DNA of 64,000 nt from an uncultured Corynebacterium sp. (GCF_946221105.1 NZ_CAMICL010000008.1:1-64000); one strand, 5' to 3'; positions 37,288-46,385 are shown, counted from the first letter of the stretch. The notes: a model not told the origin generated them from the letters alone. Numbers and translations: made by a program.

Positions 37288-38424
37288 ATGCTGGCTGCGG
37301 AAGGCGAGCTGGCAACCGTCGCCATCGGCGACGTCCATACCGAGGCAGGCGCGGTGATCGAGGATGCGCACATCGCCTATCGACGGTGGGGCGTCCCCCG
37401 TGGCGACCTTGCCGGCAAGAACAACATTCTGCTGGTCGAGCATGCACTCACGGGCGACACCGACGCCGCCGACTGGTGGTGCGAGGCCATCGGCCCCGGC
37501 AAGGCGCTGGACACCGACGAGTGGTGCGTGATCTGCACCAACGCGCTGGGGTCTTGCTACGGCTCCACCGGGCCTGCCAGCGAGCACCCGGACGGTGGTG
37601 TCTGGGGCTCGCGCTTTCCCGCGATCAACATTCGCGACATGGTGCACGCCGAACGCGCGTTTTTGGAAGCGCTTGGCCTCGGCCGAGTCCACGCCATCAT
37701 CGGCGGCTCCATGGGCGGCGCGCGCACCCTAGAGTGGACGCTGCTCTACCCCGAGGCCGTGGACTACGCGCTGGTGCTCGCCGTTTCCGCCCGTGCCAGC
37801 GCCTGGCAGATTGGCATTCAGACCGCCCAGATCACATCCATCACCCAGGACCCCGACTGGCACGGCGGCAACTACCACTCCACCGGTTGCGCCCCGAACG
37901 CCGGCTTGGCCGCTGCGCGGCGCATCGCGCACCTGACCTACCGCGGCGAGCTGGAAATCGACGAGCGCTTCGGCACCTCCGCCCAGGCGTGCGAAAACCC
38001 GCTCGGGCCCTTCCGCGCCGACGGCCAGCGCTTTGCCGTGCAGTCCTACCTGGAGCACCAGGGCAAAAAGCTCACCCAGCGTTTCGACGCCGCCAGCTAC
38101 GTCACCCTCACCGAAGCCTTAAACCGCCACGATATCGGACGCGGCCGCGGCGGGCTGAACAAAGCGCTGGCCTCGTCGACGGTTCCGACGATGATCGTGG
38201 GCGTGGACACCGACATCTTGTACCCCTACCACCAGCAGGAACACCTCTCGAGAAACCTGGGCAACCTGCTCGCCATGGCGAAGCTGTCTTCCCCCGTCGG
38301 CCACGACGCCTTCCTGGTGGAGGCCCGCCAGATGGACCGGATCCTGCGCAACTTCATCTCGCTGACGCACGAAACCCCGTCCGCGCGCGAAGTCGCAGCG
38401 GAGCGCGGCGCCTACGACATCTAG
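37288..38424 (+). CDS. metX: Homoserine O-acetyltransferase
   Basis: A 378-residue alpha/beta-hydrolase-fold enzyme that acetylates homoserine with acetyl-CoA, giving the MetY substrate. The nucleophile elbow GGSMGG has Ser141; the catalytic Asp and His lie in VDTDILYP and SPVGHDAF. The ATG is directly after the metY TAA, with no intergenic base, so translation is coupled. It runs toward the phosphoesterase gene on the other strand, 6 bases apart. Confidence 0.94.
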   Translation: MLAAEGELATVAIGDVHTEAGAVIEDAHIAYRRWGVPRGDLAGKNNILLVEHALTGDTDAADWWCEAIGPGKALDTDEWCVICTNALGSCYGSTGPASEHPDGGVWGSRFPAINIRDMVHAERAFLEALGLGRVHAIIGGSMGGARTLEWTLLYPEAVDYALVLAVSARASAWQIGIQTAQITSITQDPDWHGGNYHSTGCAPNAGLAAARRIAHLTYRGELEIDERFGTSAQACENPLGPFRADGQRFAVQSYLEHQGKKLTQRFDAASYVTLTEALNRHDIGRGRGGLNKALASSTVPTMIVGVDTDILYPYHQQEHLSRNLGNLLAMAKLSSPVGHDAFLVEARQMDRILRNFISLTHETPSAREVAAERGAYDI

Positions 38425-38430
38425 AGGTCG

Positions 38431-39096
38431 TTACAGGTCGGTGACCTGCACCTCGATGCCGTCCGCGGCGGCGAGGTAGGCCCGGCCCATGCCGACCCAG
38501 CCGGCAAACGGGGCGTCGGCAAGCGTGATGCGTTTGTGCACATGCCCGAGCAGCCAGGCGCTGTACCCGCAGGCGGCGAGCTCCTCGCGGGTGCACGGCA
38601 GGCACGGGTTGTTTGAGTACTCGCCGGTCACGGAGGTGTGCAACAGCCCCAGGTTCGGCGCATCTTCAACCCTCGCGGGGAACTTTGCGACGAGCTCTCG
38701 CGGGTCCCGGTCCACCTCCACCGCGGCGGTGTGCAGCGCCCACCCGCCCGCGCGGATGGTCTGGGGCTCTTGCTTTGCGACGATCACGCCCTCCGGGATC
38801 ACTGCCGTGAGATCGTGGTGCACGTCGTGGTTGCCCGCGATAAACACGACGGTGTCGAACAGCTTGAGCCCACGGGCGAAAAACCTGGTGACCTCGCCGT
38901 ATGTCGTGTCCGTGAACCGCTTGCGGTCGATGACGTCGCCCAGCATCACCAGGTGCCGCGCCCCCGCCTCCGCGCCGTGGTCAAGCGTGTCCAGGGCCCA
39001 GTCGATGCCCGGGCCGGTCTTCTTGTCGCCGTGTTGCTTGCGGCCCAAATGGATGTCGGCGACAACGAGGATGGGATCGGCTGCGAGGTGAGGCAT
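38431..39096 (-). CDS. Metallophosphoesterase
   Basis: A 221-residue calcineurin-like phosphoesterase with the metal motifs DIHLGRKQ, GDVIDRK, GNHDVHHD and the C-terminal GHVHKR. Cys residues in NNPCLPCTREELAACGYS are unusual for the family and may bind metal or form disulfides. The substrate is unknown; UDP-pyrophosphatase, nucleotide or DNA-repair roles exist in the family. TACCCT ends 6 bases before the ATG. Confidence 0.82.
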   Translation of the reverse strand: MPHLAADPILVVADIHLGRKQHGDKKTGPGIDWALDTLDHGAEAGARHLVMLGDVIDRKRFTDTTYGEVTRFFARGLKLFDTVVFIAGNHDVHHDLTAVIPEGVIVAKQEPQTIRAGGWALHTAAVEVDRDPRELVAKFPARVEDAPNLGLLHTSVTGEYSNNPCLPCTREELAACGYSAWLLGHVHKRITLADAPFAGWVGMGRAYLAAADGIEVQVTDL

Positions 39097-39160
39097 GGCC
39101 CCAGGGTATCCGGGCGCGGAGCCTGGCTGCGGAGCCTGTGGCTTCCTCGGTGCACGATTT

Positions 39161-39239
39161 CGTAAAAGTTAACACAAAGCGGCTGAAATCTGACCTGGGG
39201 TTTTACAGACCCGAACGGACCAAAATGTCAACTTTTACG
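39161..39239. repeat. 79-bp element with 14-bp terminal inverted repeats
   Basis: CGTAAAAGTTAACA (39161-39174) and TGTCAACTTTTACG (39226-39239) are inverted copies with one mismatch. The 51-base middle codes for nothing. It resembles a miniature inverted-repeat element; it could also be a long-range hairpin between the phosphoesterase and DUF3017 genes. The rest of 39097-39375 shows nothing clear. Confidence 0.5.
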
Positions 39240-39375
39240 CTTGGTGCCGGGTAAATCGGTGGTGAATGTGAAATAACTCGAGTGGGAATCTGCCATGCGG
39301 GACCTCCTGGGGAAACGACAGCTTTAACCCTACGAAGCCTGCCGACACGCAGCGCCCAGTTACTGAACTGACGTA

Positions 39376-39765
39376 CTACGACCCGAGCGAGTCCACTGAC
39401 CAGGACAGCCACAGCATGGCCGCGCCGAGGGCGGTGGTAAACAGCGCGTCGAAGCGTCTCGAGCGCACCGCCACCAAGCCGATCACCTTGGAATCGCAGG
39501 TCAGGCGCATCACGGTCAGCCACAGCATGGCCGCGCCAAGCGTGAACGTGGCGCGGCGCCAGTGCTCCGTGGCGGCGTAGACGCCGGAGAGCACAAACCC
39601 CACCACAAACAGTGCGCCCATCGCGCGCTGCACCGCCACCGGCAGTGGCGAGGCGGCCGCGCCGCGGTCGTGGGGGTTGTCCAGCGTGAGCCCGTCGGGA
39701 AGCTCAGTGCTCAACCGGTCGCCCAACCGGTCGCTTCCCGGCAGCTGGATCCTGCTGTTTGCCAA
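39376..39765 (-). CDS. DUF3017 membrane protein
   Basis: A 129-residue protein with about three membrane helices (ALFVVGFVLSGVYAA; LGAAMLWLTVMRL; LGAAMLWLSWSV) and a hydrophilic N-terminus. DUF3017 proteins are commonly next to folD in Actinobacteria and have no known function. The start is uncertain: the frame opens at a TTG 10 bases after folD, which would make the two an operon; internal starts are possible. Confidence 0.75.
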   Translation of the reverse strand: MANSRIQLPGSDRLGDRLSTELPDGLTLDNPHDRGAAASPLPVAVQRAMGALFVVGFVLSGVYAATEHWRRATFTLGAAMLWLTVMRLTCDSKVIGLVAVRSRRFDALFTTALGAAMLWLSWSVDSLGS

Positions 39766-39774
39766 ACCGGCGCC

Positions 39775-40647
39775 CTAGCTGGCGTCCTGGCCGATGCCGG
39801 CCTGGCGTTCTGCGTTTTCCACGATGTTGCGCACCAAAAACGTGCGCGTCATCGGGCCCACGCCGCCCGGGTTCGGGGAGACCCAGCCGGCCTTGTCCCA
39901 CACGTCCGGGTGCAGGTCGCCGACGGTTTTGCCGTCGACACGGGAGACGCCGACGTCGAGAAGCGCCGCACCTTCCTTGATCATGTCCGCGGTGATCATG
40001 TGCGGCTTGCCGGCGGCGGCGATGATCACGTCCGCGCGGCGGGTCTCCGCGGCGAGGTCCTTGGTGCCGGTGTGGCACAGCACGGTGGTGGCGTTGACAT
40101 CGCGGGCGGTGAGCATCAGCGAAATCGGGCGTCCCACCGTCACGCCGCGGCCGATCACGCACACGATCGCGCCGTTCAGATCCACGCCGAAACGCTCCAG
40201 CAGCTTGATGGAGCCGTTCGGGGTGCACGGCAGCGGGGCGGGCTCGTTGAGCACCAGCTTGCCCAGGTTCACCGGGTGCAGGCCGTCGGCGTCCTTCGCC
40301 GGGTCAATCAGCTCCAGAATGCGGTTTTCATCCAGGTGCTTCGGCAGCGGCAGCTGCACGATGTAGCCGGTGACGGCCGGGTCGTGGTTCAGCTCGCTGA
40401 TAAGCTTCTCCAGCTCCTCCTGAGTGCAGTCGCCCGGCAGCTCCTTCATGATCGACGCGATCCCCAGCTCCTCGCAGTCCTTGTGCTTCATGCGCACGTA
40501 GTTCTGGCTCGCCGGGTCCTCCCCCACCAGCACCGTGGCCAGGCCCAGGGTGAGGCCGTGCTCAGCTTTGAGACGAGCCACGCGCTCCTTCAAATCCGCG
40601 AAAATCTCCTCGCGGTAGAGTTTTCCGTCCAGTTTGATCGCAGTCAC
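39775..40647 (-). CDS. folD: Bifunctional methylenetetrahydrofolate dehydrogenase / cyclohydrolase
   Basis: A 290-residue enzyme interconverting 5,10-methylene-THF and 10-formyl-THF, supplying one-carbon units for purines and fMet. Motifs: YVRMKHKDCEELGI with the catalytic Lys, GYIVQLPLPKHLD, and the nucleotide-binding VIGRGVTVGRP followed by VLCHTGTKDL. The start is GTG, with a -10 box TAGGAT ending 7 bases before it, so the mRNA is leaderless. Its promoter interleaves with that of trmL on the other strand. Confidence 0.94.
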   Translation of the reverse strand: MTAIKLDGKLYREEIFADLKERVARLKAEHGLTLGLATVLVGEDPASQNYVRMKHKDCEELGIASIMKELPGDCTQEELEKLISELNHDPAVTGYIVQLPLPKHLDENRILELIDPAKDADGLHPVNLGKLVLNEPAPLPCTPNGSIKLLERFGVDLNGAIVCVIGRGVTVGRPISLMLTARDVNATTVLCHTGTKDLAAETRRADVIIAAAGKPHMITADMIKEGAALLDVGVSRVDGKTVGDLHPDVWDKAGWVSPNPGGVGPMTRTFLVRNIVENAERQAGIGQDAS

Positions 40648-40654
40648 GGCCCCA

Positions 40655-40664
40655 ATCCTAGACT
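40655..40664. promoter_or_regulatory. Interleaved divergent -10 boxes for folD and trmL
   Basis: On the minus strand TAGGAT (40660-40655) ends 7 bases before the folD GTG. On the plus strand TAGACT (40659-40664) ends 7 bases before the trmL GTG at 40672. The boxes share two bases, and only 24 bases separate the two starts, so two polymerases cannot sit there at once. Confidence 0.6.
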
Positions 40665-40671
40665 GTCAGGC

Positions 40672-41136
40672 GTGCTCCACCTGATCTACGACAACCCGGC
40701 CATCGGCGGCAACGCCGGCGCCGCCATCCGCCTCGCCGCCAACACCGGGGCGCAGCTGCACTTCGTCGAGCCGCTCGGCTTCAACTTCGACGACAAGCAC
40801 CTCAAACGCGCCGGCCTGGACTACCACGACCTGGCGGACGTGATCATCCATCCGAACATCGACGCCTGCTTCGATACCATCCCCGACTCGCGCATCTTCG
40901 CGTTCACCGCGCACACCGAGCACCACTACCACGAGGTGTCCTACCGCGACGGCGACGCGCTCATGTTCGGCAACGAGGCCAACGGCATCCCCGAGGAGCA
41001 CCTCGCCCACGCGCGGATCACGCGGGAAGTCCGCATCCCGATGCTGCCTGCGCGGCGCAGCATGAACCTGACCAACTCCGCGTCAGTCGCCGTCTACGAG
41101 GCGTGGCGCCAGCTCGGGTTCCTCGGCGGCATCTGA
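40672..41136 (+). CDS. trmL: tRNA (cytidine/uridine-34-2'-O)-methyltransferase, TrmL/SpoU family
   Basis: A 154-residue SPOUT-class methyltransferase that 2'-O-methylates the wobble base of certain Leu tRNAs. It begins LHLIYDNPAIGGNAGAAIRL and carries the knot motifs LMFGNEANGIP and the ending MNLTNSASVAVYEAWRQ. GTG at 40672 is chosen because the family begins there and a -10 box ends 7 bases upstream. The 3' end overlaps the convergent bPH2 gene by 54 bases. Confidence 0.9.
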   Translation: MLHLIYDNPAIGGNAGAAIRLAANTGAQLHFVEPLGFNFDDKHLKRAGLDYHDLADVIIHPNIDACFDTIPDSRIFAFTAHTEHHYHEVSYRDGDALMFGNEANGIPEEHLAHARITREVRIPMLPARRSMNLTNSASVAVYEAWRQLGFLGGI

Positions 41137-42468
41137 CAAGGGGTCCGTGACCTGCATCGGCGGGAGCTTGCGGGCCCGCAGCTTATCGACGATTTCACGC
41201 GCCTGCGCCGTTTCGACATCGCGTAAAGAGACACTGAACGGGCCGGGCACCATGTCCAGATCCACGTTGGCCAGGCCGAGGGCACGCTGCAGCGGTCCTT
41301 GCTCGAACGCCAGCTCCTGGATATGCGGGGTTTCCACCATCTGGTACCAGCGGCCCAGCCGGCCGGCCGTCGCGGCGACTGCGCCGTCGCGGATGGTGAC
41401 GGTCTGGCGCTTCCAGTCGATCGGCGAGACCCACCGGGCGCTGCGCGGCGAGCGGTAGTCGGCGCCGGCGAGGTCCGTCAGGTCGCTGCCAGTCATCGGC
41501 CCGATGGCGTCCACCATCGCCTTCGCCTGCTCCCATGTGCCCACCGGCAAAAGTTTCGAGGTGCCGGTCTGCTTGTTGCGCTCCGAGCCGTAGCCCGCCA
41601 CCACAACGGAGACGGTCCACCAGCCGAACAGCCGCCAGAACATCGGCTGGCGCAGCTGCACCGCGTGGATGCGCGAGCGTGGCACCGCTTGACGACGGCG
41701 GTTAGCCAGCCCGTACGTGAGGTGGAACATCTCCCCCTCCTTGGTACAGGTGAACCGCCAGGACTGGTCGATGGTGCGCCAGATCCGCGGCAGGAAACCC
41801 ACAAGCACCGGGATGATCGCGGCGGCGGTCAGGTCCGTCCAGATCGGCACGAACGCCCACGCAATGGTGAACAACGTGGACATCTGGAACGCGGTGCCGA
41901 TGAGCGACCTGCGGATCGGGATTGGTGGGACGAGGTTCGGGCCGGAGGCGTCGATAGGCAATTGCTTCTGCGGTCCCCCGATGCGGCGCAGCAGTTGCGC
42001 GCGCACCTCCTCCGCTTCATCGCGCGGCAGGTAGGTGATGTCGATGGCGGATTGCGCGTTGCCGGCGGCCTCGATGCGCACCGACGCGAGGCCGAAGATG
42101 CGCGGCGCGAAGGATTCGATGACGTCGACGGCCTGGATGCGGTCGTAGCGCGCGGCGCGGACCTGGTTGGTCAGCACGCCGCGGCGCACCTCCACCTCCT
42201 CCTCGCCGATTTTGAATCCGCTGCGGCGCCACCAGATCTGGGAGACCGCGAAAATAACCGCGAGCGCTGCGACGGCACCCGCCGCCGCCCACGCGATCTC
42301 GCGCGCGCCGACGTTTTCGCGCTGCGCCCAGTGGTAGATGGGCATGGTGAAGTTGAACAGTGCGATCGTGGCCAGGGCCAGCACGAACGCCCACACGCGA
42401 AGCAGCGGGGTGAGGCGGTGGATGCGTCGGTAGCCCTCCATGCCGGGGGTGGTGTGCTCAGTGCTCAC
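41083..42468 (-). CDS. Membrane protein with bacterial PH (bPH2, YdbT-like) domains
   Basis: A 461-residue protein with pairs of membrane helices (about 22-75 and 200-240) and two or more bPH2 domains (DUF304), one with EEVEVRRGVLTNQVRAARYDRIQAVDVIE and one with HLTYGLANRRRQAVPRSRIHAVQLRQP. Together with the upstream 164-residue partner it forms the common YdbS-YdbT pair, linked in Bacillus to bacteriocin resistance. It carries an exact copy of the 21-bp dispersed motif at 41942-41962 in an interdomain stretch (QLPIDASGP). Its 3' end overlaps trmL. Confidence 0.85.
   Translation of the reverse strand: MSTEHTTPGMEGYRRIHRLTPLLRVWAFVLALATIALFNFTMPIYHWAQRENVGAREIAWAAAGAVAALAVIFAVSQIWWRRSGFKIGEEEVEVRRGVLTNQVRAARYDRIQAVDVIESFAPRIFGLASVRIEAAGNAQSAIDITYLPRDEAEEVRAQLLRRIGGPQKQLPIDASGPNLVPPIPIRRSLIGTAFQMSTLFTIAWAFVPIWTDLTAAAIIPVLVGFLPRIWRTIDQSWRFTCTKEGEMFHLTYGLANRRRQAVPRSRIHAVQLRQPMFWRLFGWWTVSVVVAGYGSERNKQTGTSKLLPVGTWEQAKAMVDAIGPMTGSDLTDLAGADYRSPRSARWVSPIDWKRQTVTIRDGAVAATAGRLGRWYQMVETPHIQELAFEQGPLQRALGLANVDLDMVPGPFSVSLRDVETAQAREIVDKLRARKLPPMQVTDPLSDAAEEPELAPRLVDGD
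41942..41962 (-). repeat. Dispersed 21-bp motif, copy B (exact match to copy A)
   Basis: The minus strand begins ATTGCCTATCGACGCCTCCG and equals 9397-9417 over all 21 bases, although the two genes are unrelated. Confidence 0.6.
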
Positions 42469-42959
42469 AGGCCGCTCATCCGCTCGCGGGCTTTGACGGC
42501 CAGGCGGTCCCGCAGCGCGTCGGCGTCCTCTGCGATCAGGCCCGGAAGATCCGAATCCGACGAGCTGGACGCCGTGTGCACCTTCAGCTCCTTCAGGCCG
42601 AGGGAGCGGGAAATTGGGCCGGACTCCACATCCACGAACTGGATTCGCCCGTACGGGATCACCGTGATGGTGTGGAACATCTTTCCTTTGCTCAACACCA
42701 GCTCATTGTCCGTTTCTAGCCAGCCCATGTTGCGCACCTGGAACGGGATGAGGAAGAACCGCCAGATGAAAAAGACGCCGAACAGCCCCAGCGGGATGAG
42801 AAAACCCCAGCCCCACTCGCGGTAGCAGAGGTAGAGCCCGCCGCAGATGAAAAACATCCAGATGGCGTTGCTGACCAGCTTCGGCCACATCAGTTTCGGG
42901 GAGACCTTGTGCATCGTCTCCACCGAGGTGGGCAAAGGCTGCAGCGGTGCGTCGGACAT
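42465..42959 (-). CDS. Membrane protein with one bPH2 domain (YdbS-like)
   Basis: A 164-residue protein: two adjacent membrane helices (about 30-75, IWMFFICGGLYLCYREWGWG and LFGVFFIWRFF) and a bPH2 domain with the typical MGWLETDNELVLSKGKMFHTITVIPYGRIQFVDVE pattern, here split over residues about 80-115. The ATG at 42959 is preferred to the GTG three codons earlier because a -10 box TAGCGT ends 7 bases before it. The stop overlaps the next bPH2 gene by 4 bases. Confidence 0.83.
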   Translation of the reverse strand: MSDAPLQPLPTSVETMHKVSPKLMWPKLVSNAIWMFFICGGLYLCYREWGWGFLIPLGLFGVFFIWRFFLIPFQVRNMGWLETDNELVLSKGKMFHTITVIPYGRIQFVDVESGPISRSLGLKELKVHTASSSSDSDLPGLIAEDADALRDRLAVKARERMSGL

Positions 42960-43000
42960 GGCGCTCACGCTACCAGCCCGGGGTGGTGGGGCTGTTCCGG

Positions 43001-43160
43001 CGTAGATGCTTACTTCAGGATGCTTACCCGGCGTAGATGCTTACCCCAGGATGCTTATCCATCGAGTGCGGCTTCCCGAACTGCCTTGGGTATCTCGAGA
43101 AGTAAGCGTTTAGAAGTAAGCATCCTCGGGCGGTAAGCATCCTGGGGTAAGCATCCAGAG
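43001..43160. repeat. Long inverted-repeat cluster of GGATGCTTAC units
   Basis: Left side (43001-43073) carries four ATGCTTAC/T units, right side (43093-43160) four inverted units (GTAAGC...), with CTCGAG-like borders around a 25-base centre. It is a larger relative of 10041-10137. Units are joined by CCCAG or CGGCG-like spacers. It fills the gap between the bPH2 pair promoter and the 3' end of dnaE2, so it may also end dnaE2 transcription. Confidence 0.65.
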
Positions 43161-43196
43161 CCAACACCCGGCGCACCCGCCCCGAGCACGCGCCCG

Positions 43197-46100
43197 TCAC
43201 CGGAAATCCCGGGACCCGCGCGAGAGCAGCTCCCCCATCGCCAGCGGCTCGAGCCGGTCCGCCACCACGGACACCGCCCCGGAGGCGTTTTGCACGATCC
43301 CGCGCACGACCAGCGCCTTCGCGGTGCGGGCCAACACCCGCTGTTTGTTCCACAGCCCGACGGAGATGACCACGTTGATCAGCCCGGTCTCGTCCTCCAT
43401 GCCGAGAAAGGTCACCCCGCCTGCGGTGGCCGGATGCTGGCGGTGCGTGATCACGCCGGCGACGCGAACGCGGGTGCCGTCCTCCACGCCGTGCAGGAGC
43501 TCCGAGGCCGGCACCACACCCTGCGCCGACAACGCCGCGCGCACCATCTCCACCGGCATGAGCCCGGGGGTCACACCGGTGGCCGCAACGTCGGCAGCCA
43601 TCAGCTCAAACGGGTTCATGCCCGGCAGCGACGGCGCCACCACCGACGACAACCCTGGCAGCATGCCCTCACGCTCCGTGGCGGCCACGCCCGCCTGCCA
43701 CAGCGCCTGCCTGCGCGTGCCCCCGAAGCAGTCCAGCGCCCCCGCCCGCGCCAGCGCCTCGACGTGCTCCACGGACAGGTCGGCCCGACGCGCCAGGTCC
43801 GCGATCCCGTCGAAAGGCGCGGAAGCCTCAATCCGCAAAGCCGCGTCCGCACCCAGGCCGCGCACCAGGTTCAACCCCACCCGGATCGTCGAAGAGTCCA
43901 CGCACAGCGCCTCGCACCCGGAGTTGTTCACGCACACCGGCAGCACCTCCACCCCGTGGCGGCGCGCGTCCTGGATCAAAGACTGCGGGGAGTAGAACCC
44001 CATCGGCTGCGCGCGCAAAAGCCCCACGCAGAACTCCGCCGGGTAGTGCCGCTTAAACCAGGCGGAGAAGTACACCAGCGAGGCGAACGACTGCGAGTGC
44101 GACTCCGGGAACCCGTATGCGGCGAAGGCCACGATCTTCTGCCACAGCCGCTCGGCGACCTCCGAGCCGATCTCGTTGGTGCGCCAGCACCCTTCGAAAA
44201 ACCGCGACTTCAACGCCGCCATGCGAGCCGGCGAACGCTTCGACCCCATGGCCCGCCGCAGCGCATCCGCCTCGCGGCCGGAAAAGCCTGCCGCATCCAC
44301 GCAGATCTGCATCAGCTGCTCCTGAAACAACGGGATGCCCAGCGTCTTGCCCAGGGCGCGCTCGAGCACCGGGTGGTCGTACTCCACCGGCTCCAACCCG
44401 TCGCGCCGCCGCAGATACGGGTGCACCGACCCGCCCTGGATCGGGCCCGGCCGAATCAACGCCACCTCCACCACCAGGTCGAAAAACCGGCGCGGCTTCA
44501 GCCGGGGCAGGGTGCCCATCTGCGCGCGCGATTCCACCTGGAACACGCCGACGGAATCGGCGCGGCAGAGCATGTCGTACACGTGGGCGTCGTCAAGCGG
44601 AAGCTCCCACAAGTGCACCGTGCGGCCGGTGGTTTCCTCCACCAGGTCCACCATGTGGTGCAGCGCCTCCAGCATGCCCAGGCCGAGCAGGTCGAACTTG
44701 ACCAGGCCGGCAGACGCGCAGTCGTCCTTGTCCCACTGCACCACCGAGCGGTTTTCCATCCGCGCCCACTCCACGGGCACCACGTCCGCAATCGGTCGGT
44801 CGCAAATCACCATGCCGCCGGAGTGGATGCCCAGGTGTCGCGGCTGCCCTTTAAATTGCGCCGCCAGCTTCTCGACGCCCTCCGGCACCTCCGCCATCCC
44901 CTTCGCCCAACTATCAGCCGCGCCCTGCGCGAACCCCAAAGCACGAGCGGCGTCGCGCACCGCGCCCTTAGTCCGGTAGGTGATCACGTTGGTCACCTGC
45001 GCCGCGTTGTCGCGCCCGTAGGTGTCGTAGACGTACTGGATCACCTCCTCGCGCCGGCCCGACTCGATGTCCAAGTCGATGTCCGGCGGGCCGTCGCGGT
45101 CCGGGGAGAGGAACCGCTCGAACAGCAGCCCCGCCTCGATCGGCTCCACATTGGTGATGCCGAGCGCGAAACACACCGCCGAGTTCGCCGCACTGCCGCG
45201 CCCCTGGCACATGATGTTCTGCTTCGCGCAGAAATCCACCAGGTTGTAGACGATGAGGAAGTAGCCGGGAAAATTCAGCTCCTCGATCACCTCCAGCTCG
45301 TAGCGGATTTGGGCCATTGCTTTTCGACGCACCTCCGGCCCCCGCGACGCATAGCGAAACTGCGCACTCGCCAGCGTGAGTCCCCGCAGATGCTCCATCT
45401 CGCTGCGGCCGTCCGGCGTGGGGTAGCGCGGCAGCTCCGGCGCGACCAGGTCAAGGGTGAACGCGCAGCGTTTGGCCAGCTCGACGCTGTAGGCGAGCTT
45501 GTCCTCGCACCCCGGGTACATGCGTTGGAGCTGGTCGCCGGAGCGCAGCCAATTCGCCCCCATCGGGTGCAGGTCCCCGTGCGCCTGGGCCAGCGACTCG
45601 CGCCTGGCCAGCGCCCGCTTCGCCTGGGCCAGCCGGGCCTGGTCGCGCGTGGCCGCAGCCGGCATCGCCGTCACGATGGCGGGGAGCTGCGCTGCGTGTT
45701 TTCCCGCGTGCGCGTCTCGCGCCCGGTCCAGCGCTGCGTGCCGGTCCGCGTCCTCGGGCGTCATGGACACCACGTACTCCAGCACCACATTGTCCGCGCC
45801 GAACACGTCGACCAGGTGGTCGATTTCCCCCGCCCACCGCCAGCCGGCAAGCACCACGCAGGTGCCGCCCAGCCGGTCGCCGATCAGCTCCAGCGGCGGG
45901 TAGGCCACCTTGTCTTTCTCGCGGGTGGCCATGTGCGCGTCCGCCATCAGGTGAGAGAGGCGCTTGTACCCCTCCGGCCCGCGGGCGATCACGGGCAGGA
46001 CGGTGTCGCCGAGCGTCAGCTCCGCCCCGAAGACGGTATCCAGCCCGGCCGCGGCGGCCGCCTCCGCAAACTTCACCGCGCCGTAGAACCCGTCCCGGTC

Positions 46101-46385
46101 CAACAGACCCACCGCGCTCAGCCCCAGCTCAACGGCCCGGGCCACCAAGTCCTCCGGCTCGCTCGCTCCGCCGAGAAAGCTATACGAGCTGACGGTGTGC
46201 AGCTCGGCGAACGGTGCCGTCGATAGGCATCGCTCGCGCGATGGAGACGTCGACTCCGCTTTGCCGTACGCAGCGCCTGCGGGCGTGCCGGTGTGGCCGA
46301 CCGGCACCGGCTCCGGACCCGGGCGGCCGGAGAGGATGCGTTCGAGCCGCGACCACGACAGCGGCGCTCCCCCGTTGAACCTCAT
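43197..46385 (-). CDS. dnaE2: Error-prone DNA polymerase III alpha subunit DnaE2
   Basis: A 1062-residue C-family polymerase for mutagenic repair synthesis. The PHP domain starts about residue 55 (FAELHTVSSYSFLGGASEPEDLV); the catalytic acidic motif is PPDIDLDIES; the C-terminal OB-fold has GVTFLGMEDETGLINVV. It ends SRGSRDFR, the usual DnaE2 tail. The start ATG lies 7 bases after a -10 box TAGCGT. A SOS-box-like site (46406-46421) overlaps the expected -35 region. In mycobacteria DnaE2 works with ImuA' and ImuB, both also present here (54112-56438). Confidence 0.95.
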   Translation of the reverse strand: MRFNGGAPLSWSRLERILSGRPGPEPVPVGHTGTPAGAAYGKAESTSPSRERCLSTAPFAELHTVSSYSFLGGASEPEDLVARAVELGLSAVGLLDRDGFYGAVKFAEAAAAAGLDTVFGAELTLGDTVLPVIARGPEGYKRLSHLMADAHMATREKDKVAYPPLELIGDRLGGTCVVLAGWRWAGEIDHLVDVFGADNVVLEYVVSMTPEDADRHAALDRARDAHAGKHAAQLPAIVTAMPAAATRDQARLAQAKRALARRESLAQAHGDLHPMGANWLRSGDQLQRMYPGCEDKLAYSVELAKRCAFTLDLVAPELPRYPTPDGRSEMEHLRGLTLASAQFRYASRGPEVRRKAMAQIRYELEVIEELNFPGYFLIVYNLVDFCAKQNIMCQGRGSAANSAVCFALGITNVEPIEAGLLFERFLSPDRDGPPDIDLDIESGRREEVIQYVYDTYGRDNAAQVTNVITYRTKGAVRDAARALGFAQGAADSWAKGMAEVPEGVEKLAAQFKGQPRHLGIHSGGMVICDRPIADVVPVEWARMENRSVVQWDKDDCASAGLVKFDLLGLGMLEALHHMVDLVEETTGRTVHLWELPLDDAHVYDMLCRADSVGVFQVESRAQMGTLPRLKPRRFFDLVVEVALIRPGPIQGGSVHPYLRRRDGLEPVEYDHPVLERALGKTLGIPLFQEQLMQICVDAAGFSGREADALRRAMGSKRSPARMAALKSRFFEGCWRTNEIGSEVAERLWQKIVAFAAYGFPESHSQSFASLVYFSAWFKRHYPAEFCVGLLRAQPMGFYSPQSLIQDARRHGVEVLPVCVNNSGCEALCVDSSTIRVGLNLVRGLGADAALRIEASAPFDGIADLARRADLSVEHVEALARAGALDCFGGTRRQALWQAGVAATEREGMLPGLSSVVAPSLPGMNPFELMAADVAATGVTPGLMPVEMVRAALSAQGVVPASELLHGVEDGTRVRVAGVITHRQHPATAGGVTFLGMEDETGLINVVISVGLWNKQRVLARTAKALVVRGIVQNASGAVSVVADRLEPLAMGELLSRGSRDFR
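45311..45338 (+). repeat. Dispersed motif, variant copy in dnaE2
   Basis: Reads GGGCCATTGCTTTTCGACGC then ACCTCCGG, antisense to dnaE2, and codes KAMAQ. Same layout as the copies at 9397 and 55709. Confidence 0.4.
46213..46230 (-). repeat. Dispersed motif, copy in the dnaE2 5' part
   Basis: Plus-strand sequence GGTGCCGTCGATAGGCAT is identical over 18 bases to 57236-57253 in an unrelated membrane protein gene. Confidence 0.5.

Noticed and set aside
43001..43160. CRISPR array
   Set aside because: Units are inverted as well as direct and the spacing is too short.
43290..46226. Unbroken 978-codon frame antisense to dnaE2
   Set aside because: Arg/His/Pro/Gln-rich product with no motif or ribosome site; it is the mirror of codon bias in a high-GC gene.
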